The translations under genes and the position numbers were made by a program. DNA of 64,000 nt from Spongisporangium articulatum (GTDB lineage Bacteria; Actinomycetota; Actinomycetes; Actinomycetales; Kineosporiaceae). The first letter of the stretch is position 1, and each line of letters begins with the position of its first letter. A model generated the notes under the pieces. It worked only from the letters and a program-made list of their open reading frames with translations, was not told the DNA's origin and ran no database searches. The DNA is taken from NCBI RefSeq assembly GCF_044465595.1, contig NZ_JBITLV010000001.1, forward strand, positions 186,001-250,000, read 5' to 3'. This document shows positions 8,900 through 15,401 of this stretch, in pieces.

Positions 8900-10579
8900 A
8901 TGACCACGGGGGGCGTCGCGGCGCACGATGCGGCGGCGGTCGGTGCGCAGGTCGCGCAGCTACGGGTGCAGCTGCAGCGGGCGGCGAACGCGACCGAGAG
9001 CATCGCGGCCCACCTGCACACGCTGTCCACCGGCACCGCCCGGGCCGCCGAGGCCGTGCCGAAGGTCGCCGGCGAGTGGCAGGGCCCCGCGGCGAGGGCG
9101 GCCTTCGGCCAACTGGTCAGCCTGCGCGACGACCTCGAACGGGTGGCGGGGGCGACGGCCCTGGCCGGCACGGCGGCCCGCCGGCACGCCACGGGTTTGG
9201 TCTGGGCGTCGGCCGCACTGCCGGACCTCGAGGCAGGCGCCGACCCGGCGGCGGCGCAGGTGGCCCTCACCCGGGCGCAGGGCATCGCGGCGGAGTCGGC
9301 GACCCGCTGCGCGGCGACCCTGCGCACGCTGGCCGGCGGGGCACCCCCGCACCGAGCCGGCCTGCAGGCCGCGATGCACCGGGTGGAGCTGTGGCGGGCC
9401 TCGATCGCGCTCGGGGCGACCGAGTCGCTCGTCGGGCTCGGGCTCACGGCGCTGCTCCTCTCTCCGGTCCCCGGGCTGACCGGCCCGAACCTCGCGGGAC
9501 AGTTGGCCGAGACGAACCCCGGCGAGCTGTTCGACGCCGTGACCGACCGGAAGTCGTGGCAGAGCGACCCGGCCCGAGCCGTCGGTCACCTACTGCCTGA
9601 CCTGATCGCCGCGGCCTTCAGCGGTGGGGCGTCCGGAGCGGCCAGCGCGGCCACCCGCACCCGGACGATCGTCCGGCTCGAGGCCCAGGCGGGCGCCGAG
9701 GCCGCGCTCCGGCAGAAGGCGCAGGACGTCGCGCTGGCCACGCTCAAGGCGGAGGCCGGCAGCGCCCGCAAGCAGCTCGTCGACGAGGCGGCGGACGCGG
9801 CCGATCGGCGCGTGCTGGCCCAGCCCGGGAAGGCGTGGCGCGGCGACGGCGAGCTGAACCTCGACCCGCTGGAGAACGCCCGGGTGGACGTCCTCTACGC
9901 GCGGATGCAGGCGATCGAACCGCAGGTCACGGCCCGGCTCCAACAGATCGAGAAGCAGGTCGACGCCCACCTCGTGGGCCTGGAGAACCGGGTGAAGGAG
10001 GCCGAGTCGCTGCGGCGTAAGGTCGCCACCTGGGGTGGCTCGGTCGATGCGTTGCGGGGGGTCAACGACATCCTGCGCTACACGTTCATCCTGCCCGAGG
10101 GTAGCTACGTGGCCGAGGCCGGCCAGGTGGCGAAGTTGTTGAGCGAGAGCGGCTATCACCTCGAGAAGGCCCCCTCGACATGGCTGGGGTCCGGCTACAA
10201 GGGAGTCAATTCGACCTGGGTCGACGCGGGCACCGGAGCGAAGTTCGAGGTGCAGTTCCACACCAGGGCGGGTCACCTGGCCAACCTGGCGACGCACCCC
10301 TGGTACGAGAGGATCCGCCTGCCCTCGACTCCGCCCGCCGAGAAGGCGCTCCTCCAGGCCAGGTCGGACGCGGTGTACGAGCTGATCGACCGGCCACCGG
10401 GTGTTGAGGTCCTCGGCCCGAAGAAGACCGGTCCGGGGCTCACGGTCCCGAAGCCCCAGCCCGAGCCCGTCGTCCCGCCCGTGGACACCGCCCTGTCCGA
10501 CGCCGTCCTCGCCGGTGCGGCGGCCGGTGCGGCGACCGCGACTACCGCCAATGCCGCCTCGACCGGCGCTGACCGATGA
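8900..10579 (+). CDS. WXG-type N-terminus with C-terminal RelA/SpoT-like nucleotidyltransferase domain
   Basis: A 559-aa protein. Residues 1-110 form a helical WXG-like region (AGEWQGPAARAAFGQL). A long Ala-rich helical middle follows, with a possible hydrophobic segment around 175-190. The C-terminal domain (about 360-490) follows the RelA/SpoT synthetase order: RVKEAESLRRK, then NDILRYTF (Asp390), GYKGVNSTW (Tyr433) and KFEVQFHTRAGH (Glu450). These match the family's conserved Asp, G-loop Tyr and catalytic Glu. The end is a Pro/Ala-rich tail. The build is that of a polymorphic toxin or contact effector; product (ppGpp, ppApp or RNA pyrophosphorylation) is unknown. No obvious immunity gene follows. 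Confidence 0.72.
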   Translation: MTTGGVAAHDAAAVGAQVAQLRVQLQRAANATESIAAHLHTLSTGTARAAEAVPKVAGEWQGPAARAAFGQLVSLRDDLERVAGATALAGTAARRHATGLVWASAALPDLEAGADPAAAQVALTRAQGIAAESATRCAATLRTLAGGAPPHRAGLQAAMHRVELWRASIALGATESLVGLGLTALLLSPVPGLTGPNLAGQLAETNPGELFDAVTDRKSWQSDPARAVGHLLPDLIAAAFSGGASGAASAATRTRTIVRLEAQAGAEAALRQKAQDVALATLKAEAGSARKQLVDEAADAADRRVLAQPGKAWRGDGELNLDPLENARVDVLYARMQAIEPQVTARLQQIEKQVDAHLVGLENRVKEAESLRRKVATWGGSVDALRGVNDILRYTFILPEGSYVAEAGQVAKLLSESGYHLEKAPSTWLGSGYKGVNSTWVDAGTGAKFEVQFHTRAGHLANLATHPWYERIRLPSTPPAEKALLQARSDAVYELIDRPPGVEVLGPKKTGPGLTVPKPQPEPVVPPVDTALSDAVLAGAAAGAATATTANAASTGADR

Positions 10580-10590
10580 GCGCCGAGCCG

Positions 10591-10607
10591 GTATACCAGC
10601 GGTATAC
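10591..10607. promoter_or_regulatory. Palindromic operator of the RHH antitoxin gene
   Basis: GTATACC-AGC-GGTATAC is a perfect 17-bp inverted repeat (7-bp arms, 3-bp centre) ending 7 bp before the GTG start of the antitoxin. It contains the TATACT -10 element. This is the expected place for autorepression by a ribbon-helix-helix antitoxin. Confidence 0.7.
10602..10607 (+). promoter_or_regulatory. -10 element TATACT of a leaderless transcript
   Basis: TATACT is followed by 7 nt and then the GTG at 10615. A transcript would therefore begin at or next to the start codon. This decides the GTG over the upstream in-frame ATG at 10576, which lies before the operator. Confidence 0.65.
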
Positions 10608-10614
10608 TCCTGAC

Positions 10615-10908
10615 GTGGCGGATACGACGATCAAGGTGGACAAGGCCGTACGCGACCGGCTGGCGATCCTCGCTGCTGAGCGCGGCACCACCATCCGTGA
10701 TCTGGTCGCCGAACTGGCGGGAGTCACGCCGACGGAGGCGGAGAACCAGGCCCGCTACGAGAAGGCGGTCGCCTACGTGCGCGCGCACCTGTACCCCGGC
10801 TTCAACGAGGAGGACGCGCGGGCAGGAGACGAGATGTGGGCGATGCTCGACCAGATGGCCGAAGATCGGGCCCGACGATTGGCGATCGAACGGCAGCCTG
10901 GTCCGTGA
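10615..10908 (+). CDS. Ribbon-helix-helix antitoxin-like DNA-binding protein
   Basis: A 97-aa protein whose start, VADTTIKVDKAVRDRLAILAAERGTTIRDLVAEL, is an Arc/CopG-type strand-helix-helix. The C-terminal half is charged, as in antitoxin tails that bind the toxin. The GTG at 10615 was chosen because a palindromic operator and -10 box directly precede it. The gene overlaps the next one (GTGA), giving a bicistronic toxin-antitoxin layout. Likely role: neutralise the PIN-like partner and repress its own promoter. Confidence 0.8.
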   Translation: MADTTIKVDKAVRDRLAILAAERGTTIRDLVAELAGVTPTEAENQARYEKAVAYVRAHLYPGFNEEDARAGDEMWAMLDQMAEDRARRLAIERQPGP

Positions 10909-11309
10909 CCGCCTGGACGCAGCCACCAGCCCGACCCGTAATCCTGGACGACACAGCCCTTCTCGCGCTGGGCGCCGGGCATCAGCTTCTGTCCGGAGTG
11001 GTCGCGCGGGCGCATCTGGACGTCGGCCACGTCGTGTACGCGCCGGCCATGTGTGTGTTCGCCGCGACGTCGTCCCGACCCGCTCTGGGCGACCACATCG
11101 GCGGTCTCGTCGCCATCAGGATCATGGATCTCGGTCTCGCCGACGCACTCGGTGCCGCCGCGGCCGTCGCCGCCGGAGTGCCCTGGGAGCGGGCGCATGC
11201 CCTGACAGCTGCGCGCCCCAGCGCGCAGTGGCCGGAGGGCCTGACCGTCCTCAGCCACGATCCGGTCCCCTACCGCCGCTTCGGTCTCGAGGTCGTCGAC
11301 ATCGGCTGA
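10905..11309 (+). CDS. PIN-like toxin candidate with incomplete acidic motif
   Basis: A 134-aa protein starting at GTG 10905, overlapping the antitoxin stop. VILDDTALLALGAG resembles the first strand and Asp of PIN (VapC) ribonucleases, and LTVLSHDPVPYRRFGLEVVDIG the last strands. The Glu normally found after the second helix is replaced by a YAPAMCVFAA segment, and the central acidic pair is weak. It may be a divergent PIN nuclease or an inactive relative. Position behind an RHH gene is the best support for a toxin role. Confidence 0.6.
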   Translation: MTAWTQPPARPVILDDTALLALGAGHQLLSGVVARAHLDVGHVVYAPAMCVFAATSSRPALGDHIGGLVAIRIMDLGLADALGAAAAVAAGVPWERAHALTAARPSAQWPEGLTVLSHDPVPYRRFGLEVVDIG

Positions 11310-11333
11310 TGCTTCGCTCCCAGGTGGGGCGCC

Positions 11334-11339
11334 TAGAGT
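11334..11339 (+). promoter_or_regulatory. -10-like element TAGAGT before the CPBP gene
   Basis: TAGAGT is followed by 8 nt and then the ATG at 11348, with no ribosome-binding site between. It is consistent with a leaderless or nearly leaderless transcript. Evidence is spacing and motif only. Confidence 0.4.
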
Positions 11340-11347
11340 GCCGGGCG

Positions 11348-12121
11348 ATGGACACGAGCGTGATCGAGCCCCGGCGCCTGAAGCAGGAGATCTGGCTGGT
11401 CCTCGGGCTGAGCCTGGGCCAGTCGGCGGTCTACTCGATCATCAGCCTGAGCGCGAAGCTGACCGCCGGGAAGCCGCTGGCCCAGCAGATGTCAACACTG
11501 AACAGCTCGCAGAGCGTCCGCCCCTACCTCGACCTGACCTACCAGCTGACCGGGATCGTGTTCACGATCGTCCCGGCCCTGCTGGCCATCTGGCTGCTGG
11601 CCGCGCAGGTCCCCAACGTCCGCGCGGCGCTCGGCCTCGACGGCCGGCAGCCCGGGTACGACGTCCTGGCCGCGCTGGGGCTGACGGCGCTGATCGGCAT
11701 CCCCGGCCTCGGTCTCTACTACGTGGGGCGGGCGCTCGACCTGACCACGACGATCGTCCCGGCGAACCTGAACGACTACTGGTGGACGGTCCCCGTGCTG
11801 ATCCTCCAGGCGGTCAAGAACGCCTTCCTCGAGGAGGTCGTGGCGGTCGGCTACCTGGTCACCCGGCTGAAGCAGCTGAACTGGCCGCCGGCCGCGCAGG
11901 TCGCGGCGAGCGCGCTCCTGCGCGGCAGCTACCACCTGTACCAGGGCATCGGGCCGTTCGTCGGCAACGCGGTGATGGGCGTCGTCTTCGCCGAGTGGTT
12001 CCGGCGCCGTCAACGGGTGATGCCGTTGTTCCTGGCCCACACCCTGCTCGACGTGTTCGCCTTCGTCGGCTACGCCGCGCTGCGTCACCTCGGGCTGCTG
12101 GACACCCTCGGGCTCACCTGA
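11348..12121 (+). CDS. CPBP-family intramembrane metalloprotease-like protein
   Basis: A 257-aa multi-pass membrane protein with about seven hydrophobic segments. The CPBP (Abi) motifs are recognisable: LEEVVAVGYLVTRL (paired Glu, though the usual Arg of EExxxR is a Gly), LLRGSYHLYQGI (His) and FLAHTLLDVFAF (His/Asp). Family members cleave membrane-embedded substrates or modify prenyl proteins; the substrate is unknown. The last 37 bp overlap the 3' end of the convergent MFS gene. Confidence 0.85.
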   Translation: MDTSVIEPRRLKQEIWLVLGLSLGQSAVYSIISLSAKLTAGKPLAQQMSTLNSSQSVRPYLDLTYQLTGIVFTIVPALLAIWLLAAQVPNVRAALGLDGRQPGYDVLAALGLTALIGIPGLGLYYVGRALDLTTTIVPANLNDYWWTVPVLILQAVKNAFLEEVVAVGYLVTRLKQLNWPPAAQVAASALLRGSYHLYQGIGPFVGNAVMGVVFAEWFRRRQRVMPLFLAHTLLDVFAFVGYAALRHLGLLDTLGLT

Positions 12122-13425
12122 GCGTCCGTGGTCAGGGCCGGTTCGAGGTCGACGGGCACCTCGCCCGAGGGGACGGCGGCGGCGGCCGGGTCGACGTCGT
12201 CCACCACCTGCTGCGGGTCGGGCACCCGCCCGCTGCGCAGCAGCGTGAGCGCCACGGCGGCGGTGAGCAACGAGGTCAGGCCACCGAAACCGATCGTCCA
12301 CCGGGCCCCGAAGGTCTCGCCGATCCACCCGATGATCGGGGCGCCGATCGGCGTCCCGCCCATGAAGATCGCCATGTAGAGCGCCATCACGCGCCCGCGC
12401 AGCTCGGGCGCGACCGACAGCTGGACGGTGGCGTTGGCCGCGGTCATCACGGTCAGCGCCGACAGTCCGACCGGCACCAGCAGGACGGCGAAGCTCCAGT
12501 AGGTCGGCATCACCGACGCGACGAGGGCCGAGACGCCCAGCGCGACAGCGGCTCCGGCGACGAGGTGGATGCTGGGCTTGGACCGCCGGGCCGCCAGCAG
12601 GGCCCCGGACAGCGAGCCGATCGCCATCACCGAGCCGAGCAGCCCGTACTGGCCGGACCCCTTGTCGAACACGAGGCGGGCCATCAGCGCGGTCGTCACC
12701 TGGAAGTTCATCGTGAACGTGCCGATCATCCCGACGATGCCGAGCAGCAGCAGGATGTCGGAGCGGTGCCGCACGTAGGCGAGCCCGTCGCGCACCGAGC
12801 CACGTTTACGAGAGGCGTTGGGCGACAGCAGGAGCCGGTCGAGGTCCATCCGCGACAGCTGGATCACGACGGCCGCGAAGCTGACGGCGTTGATCAGGAA
12901 GACCGGGCCGGTGCCGCCCAGCCAGTGGATCAGCAGGCCCGCGACGGCCGGGCCGATCAGCCGGCCGCCGTTGAACGACGCGCTGTTCAGGCCGACGGCG
13001 TTGGGCAGGTCCTCGCGGGGGACGAGCTCGGACACGAAGGTCTGGCGGGCCGGGCCGTCGAGGGCGGCGACCGTCCCGAGGCCGAACGCGAGCGCGTAGA
13101 CCATCCACAGCTGAGCCATGTCGGTGACCACCAGCACCCCGAGCAGGGCGGCCAGCAGGCCCATCCCGACCTGGGTGCCGATCAGGATGCGGCGCCGCGA
13201 GAACCGGTCGACGACCGATCCGGCGAACGGCGCGAAGAGCAGCATCGGCGCGAACTGCAGGCCGGTGGTGATGCCGACGGCCACGCCGGAGTTGTCGGTC
13301 AGGACGGTCAGGACCAACCAGTCCTGGGCGACTCGCTGCATCCAGGTGCCGACGTTCGACACCACGGAGCCGGCGAGCCAGAGCCGGTAGTTCGGGTGGT
13401 TCAGAGCCTTGAAGGTGGGGCTCAC
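12085..13425 (-). CDS. MFS efflux transporter (EntS/MFS_3-like)
   Basis: A 446-aa, 12-TM exporter. It opens SPTFKALNHPNYRLWLAGSVVSNVG, which with VGTWMQRVAQDWLVL is typical of the MFS_3/enterobactin-exporter-like group. The loop DRFSRRRILIGTQ is the motif-A position. Start is GTG at 13425, overlapping the stop of the MarR gene (GTGA), so the two form an operon in which the regulator probably controls drug or metabolite export. The 3' end overlaps the convergent CPBP gene. Confidence 0.92.
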   Translation of the reverse strand: MSPTFKALNHPNYRLWLAGSVVSNVGTWMQRVAQDWLVLTVLTDNSGVAVGITTGLQFAPMLLFAPFAGSVVDRFSRRRILIGTQVGMGLLAALLGVLVVTDMAQLWMVYALAFGLGTVAALDGPARQTFVSELVPREDLPNAVGLNSASFNGGRLIGPAVAGLLIHWLGGTGPVFLINAVSFAAVVIQLSRMDLDRLLLSPNASRKRGSVRDGLAYVRHRSDILLLLGIVGMIGTFTMNFQVTTALMARLVFDKGSGQYGLLGSVMAIGSLSGALLAARRSKPSIHLVAGAAVALGVSALVASVMPTYWSFAVLLVPVGLSALTVMTAANATVQLSVAPELRGRVMALYMAIFMGGTPIGAPIIGWIGETFGARWTIGFGGLTSLLTAAVALTLLRSGRVPDPQQVVDDVDPAAAAVPSGEVPVDLEPALTTDAQVSPRVSSSPR

Positions 13426-13838
13426 TCGGTGGCGATCCTCCTCATGATCTCGGTCGCGTCGGCGAGCACCGCGCGTTCGCGGTCGTCGAGGGCGGCCAGT
13501 CGCATGCCCAGCCAGGCGTCACGGCGACGCCGGGTCTCGTCGACGGCCGCGTGCCCGGCCGCGGTCAGCTCGACGAACGCCTGCCGCCCGTCGTCCGGGT
13601 CCCGGCTGCGCGTCACCAGCCCGCGGTCGACCAGATGGGCGACCGTCTTGGTCATCGACGGCGGCTGCACGCGCTCGAACTCGGCCAGCGCCTTCAGCGT
13701 CGCCCGCCCCCGCCGGTCGAGCGCCGCCAGCAGGCTGAACTGGGTGTCCGTCAGCTCGGAGTCGGCCTTCTCGGCCCTGACCCGCCTGGCCAGCCGCAGC
13801 AACGCGACCCTCAGGTCGGCCGCCGTCAACTCGTTCAC
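13422..13838 (-). CDS. MarR-family transcriptional regulator
   Basis: A 138-aa winged-helix protein. LTDTQFSLLAALDRRGRATLKALAEFERVQPPSMTKTVAHLVDRGLVTRSRDPDDGRQAFVELT covers the MarR recognition helix and wing with the signature DxDDGR loop. Start is GTG at 13838. It is the first gene of a two-gene operon with the MFS exporter and is divergent from the winged-helix gene at 13920. A palindrome 12 bp upstream is a candidate autoregulatory operator. Confidence 0.93.
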   Translation of the reverse strand: MNELTAADLRVALLRLARRVRAEKADSELTDTQFSLLAALDRRGRATLKALAEFERVQPPSMTKTVAHLVDRGLVTRSRDPDDGRQAFVELTAAGHAAVDETRRRRDAWLGMRLAALDDRERAVLADATEIMRRIATE

Positions 13839-13850
13839 GGTAACCCGAAC

Positions 13851-13869
13851 TAATTAGCCTGTCTAACTA
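13851..13869. promoter_or_regulatory. Candidate MarR operator (TAATTAG-N5-CTAACTA)
   Basis: An AT-rich inverted repeat in a GC-rich setting: TAATTAG, 5-bp spacer, CTAACTA (arms match at 6 of 7 positions). It sits between the divergent marR (start 13838) and winged-helix (start 13920) genes. Size and symmetry suit a MarR dimer. Confidence 0.6.
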
Positions 13870-13919
13870 TTTCCCGCGGCCCGGGGGGCAGCGGTTACGC
13901 GCCGTGGGAGGGTGGGCCC

Positions 13920-15005
13920 ATGGCGCTGACGTGGGAGCAGGTCCTGGCCTGGCGCACCGAGCGGCAGTTCCTCACCCGGCTGGACGGCGCCGACGCCACC
14001 GCGGTCGCCCGTCGCCTGGCCGGGCTCCAGGCCCAGGTGCCGACGTCCGCGGCGCTGCAGGTCGCCGTCCGGCAGGCCACGCCCGACCTGCAGGCCGCAG
14101 CGGCCGGCCTCGCTGACCGCAGCCTGATCCGGACGTGGGTGATGCGCGGCACCCTGCACCTGCTGCCCACCGTCGTCGCCCCCGCCTACCTCAGCCTGCT
14201 GGCGCACGCCCGCAGCTGGCACAAGGGGTCGTGGCAGAAGACGTTCGTCCGGGTCGACCAGGTCGACACGCTGGCCGCGGCGGTGACGGACGCGCTGGCC
14301 GGCGGCGCCGCGCTGACCCGCGACGAGCTGGTGGCCCACGTGCAGGAGTCGACCGGTGACGCCGACCTGGTCGAACACCTCGCCTCGGGCTGGGGCACGA
14401 TCCTCAAACCGCTCGCCTGGCAGGGCATCCTGTGCAACGGCCCGTCGGACGGCGGGCGCGTCACCTTCACGGCGCCCCGCACCTGGTCCCCCGCCTGGAC
14501 CGGGCTGCCGGCGCCCGGCGACGCCGCGCCCGTCGTCATCGACGCCTACCTGGGTGCCTACGGGCCCGCGTCGCCGGAGTCGTTCGACCAGTGGCTGATC
14601 CGCGGCGTGACGCCGAAGAAGGCTCTGCGGGGCTGGTTCTCGCGGTTGCAGGACGCCGGCACCCTGGTCGAGGTCGACGTGGAGGGCCAGCGGCTGCTCG
14701 CCCGGGCCCACGACGTCGACGCGTTGCAGGCCGCTCGGCCGCACGGCACGGTCCGGCTGCTGCCCGGTTTCGACCCGACCGTACTCGGCCCGGGTACCTC
14801 CGATCCGCACGTCGTCCCCGTCGACCACCGCGCCGACGTGAGCCTGGCCGGCGGCTGGATCGCCCCGACCGTGCTGCGCGACGGCGCCGTGGTCGGCACC
14901 TGGACCCTCGGCCCGCTCGGGGTCCGACCGTTCGCCCCGTTCAACAAGGCGGACAAGGCGGCGCTGAGGGCCGAGACCGACCGGGTCGCCGCGATCATCG
15001 GCTGA
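13920..15005 (+). CDS. Winged-helix DNA-binding domain protein (HTH_42 family)
   Basis: A 361-aa protein of the YcaQ/AlkX-related HTH_42 family. Family features are ARRLAGLQAQVPTSAALQVAVR near the start, SLIRTWVMRGTLHLLP (conserved around the first winged helix) and a C-terminal LLPGFDPTVLGPG plus VGTWTLG segment. Relatives act on DNA crosslinks or alkylated DNA, but many actinobacterial members are uncharacterised. ATG at 13920 follows GGGAGGGTGG. Divergent from the MarR/MFS operon. Confidence 0.85.
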   Translation: MALTWEQVLAWRTERQFLTRLDGADATAVARRLAGLQAQVPTSAALQVAVRQATPDLQAAAAGLADRSLIRTWVMRGTLHLLPTVVAPAYLSLLAHARSWHKGSWQKTFVRVDQVDTLAAAVTDALAGGAALTRDELVAHVQESTGDADLVEHLASGWGTILKPLAWQGILCNGPSDGGRVTFTAPRTWSPAWTGLPAPGDAAPVVIDAYLGAYGPASPESFDQWLIRGVTPKKALRGWFSRLQDAGTLVEVDVEGQRLLARAHDVDALQAARPHGTVRLLPGFDPTVLGPGTSDPHVVPVDHRADVSLAGGWIAPTVLRDGAVVGTWTLGPLGVRPFAPFNKADKAALRAETDRVAAIIG

Positions 15006-15021
15006 GCTCTCAGATCAAGAT

Positions 15022-15087
15022 CATGTCTCACTGAGCGTCGGTCGGCCCCGCTCCCGGTGACCGGAATCCGACGCCGGGCGAGACATG
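15022..15087. repeat. Inverted repeat CATGTCTC...GAGACATG
   Basis: Two perfect 8-bp arms (15022-15029 and 15080-15087) separated by 50 bp, just after the winged-helix gene. The wide spacing makes a simple terminator unlikely; it may be a protein-binding site or a decayed palindromic element. Confidence 0.35.
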
Positions 15088-15112
15088 AACCTGACCTCGG
15101 CTCACCGCTGGG

Positions 15113-15118
15113 TAGTCT
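15113..15118 (+). promoter_or_regulatory. -10 element TAGTCT of a leaderless transcript
   Basis: TAGTCT lies 6 nt before the GTG at 15125, with no ribosome site between. This supports the GTG as both transcription and translation start of the DUF2530 gene. Confidence 0.5.
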
Positions 15119-15124
15119 GACGTC

Positions 15125-15400
15125 GTGACCTCCACCCCGAGCGACCCCCGTGGCGAGGCCCCGCTGCCCGGGGTGAAGACCGCCCCCGTCGACGGGTCGC
15201 TGCCCTACTCCGCCCAGCGCCCGCCGGTCGCCGTGGGCACGCTGATCTGGCTGGTCCTGCTGGTGGTCACGTTCCTCGACCGCGAGAACCTGAGGCACGA
15301 CGGCCACGGCTGGTGGGTCTGGACGTGCCTGGCCGGGGTGGTCCTCGGAGTGGTCGGCTTCGCCATGGTCCACAACATGACCCGCGACGACCGCGCCTGA
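15125..15400 (+). CDS. DUF2530-family small membrane protein
   Basis: A 91-aa protein with two membrane segments (VAVGTLIWLVLLVVTFL and WWVWTCLAGVVLGVVGFAMV) joined by a short HDGHG loop. The pattern fits the actinobacterial DUF2530 family; function unknown. The N-terminal 35 residues are polar and Pro-rich and probably cytoplasmic. The stop is 1 bp from the stop of the convergent sacsin-like gene. Confidence 0.85.
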   Translation: MTSTPSDPRGEAPLPGVKTAPVDGSLPYSAQRPPVAVGTLIWLVLLVVTFLDRENLRHDGHGWWVWTCLAGVVLGVVGFAMVHNMTRDDRA

Positions 15401-15401
15401 C

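Noticed and set aside
8571..11309. Prophage or integrative element
   Set aside because: No integrase, phage structural gene, direct repeats or tRNA boundary; only effector-like and toxin-antitoxin genes are present.
11338..13857. Plus-strand frame of about 840 codons across the CPBP and MFS region
   Set aside because: Out of frame with CPBP and antisense to MFS/MarR; composition typical of GC shadow frames.
13851..13869. Insertion-sequence end or att site
   Set aside because: The AT-rich palindrome fits a MarR operator; no transposase, target duplication or tRNA is nearby.
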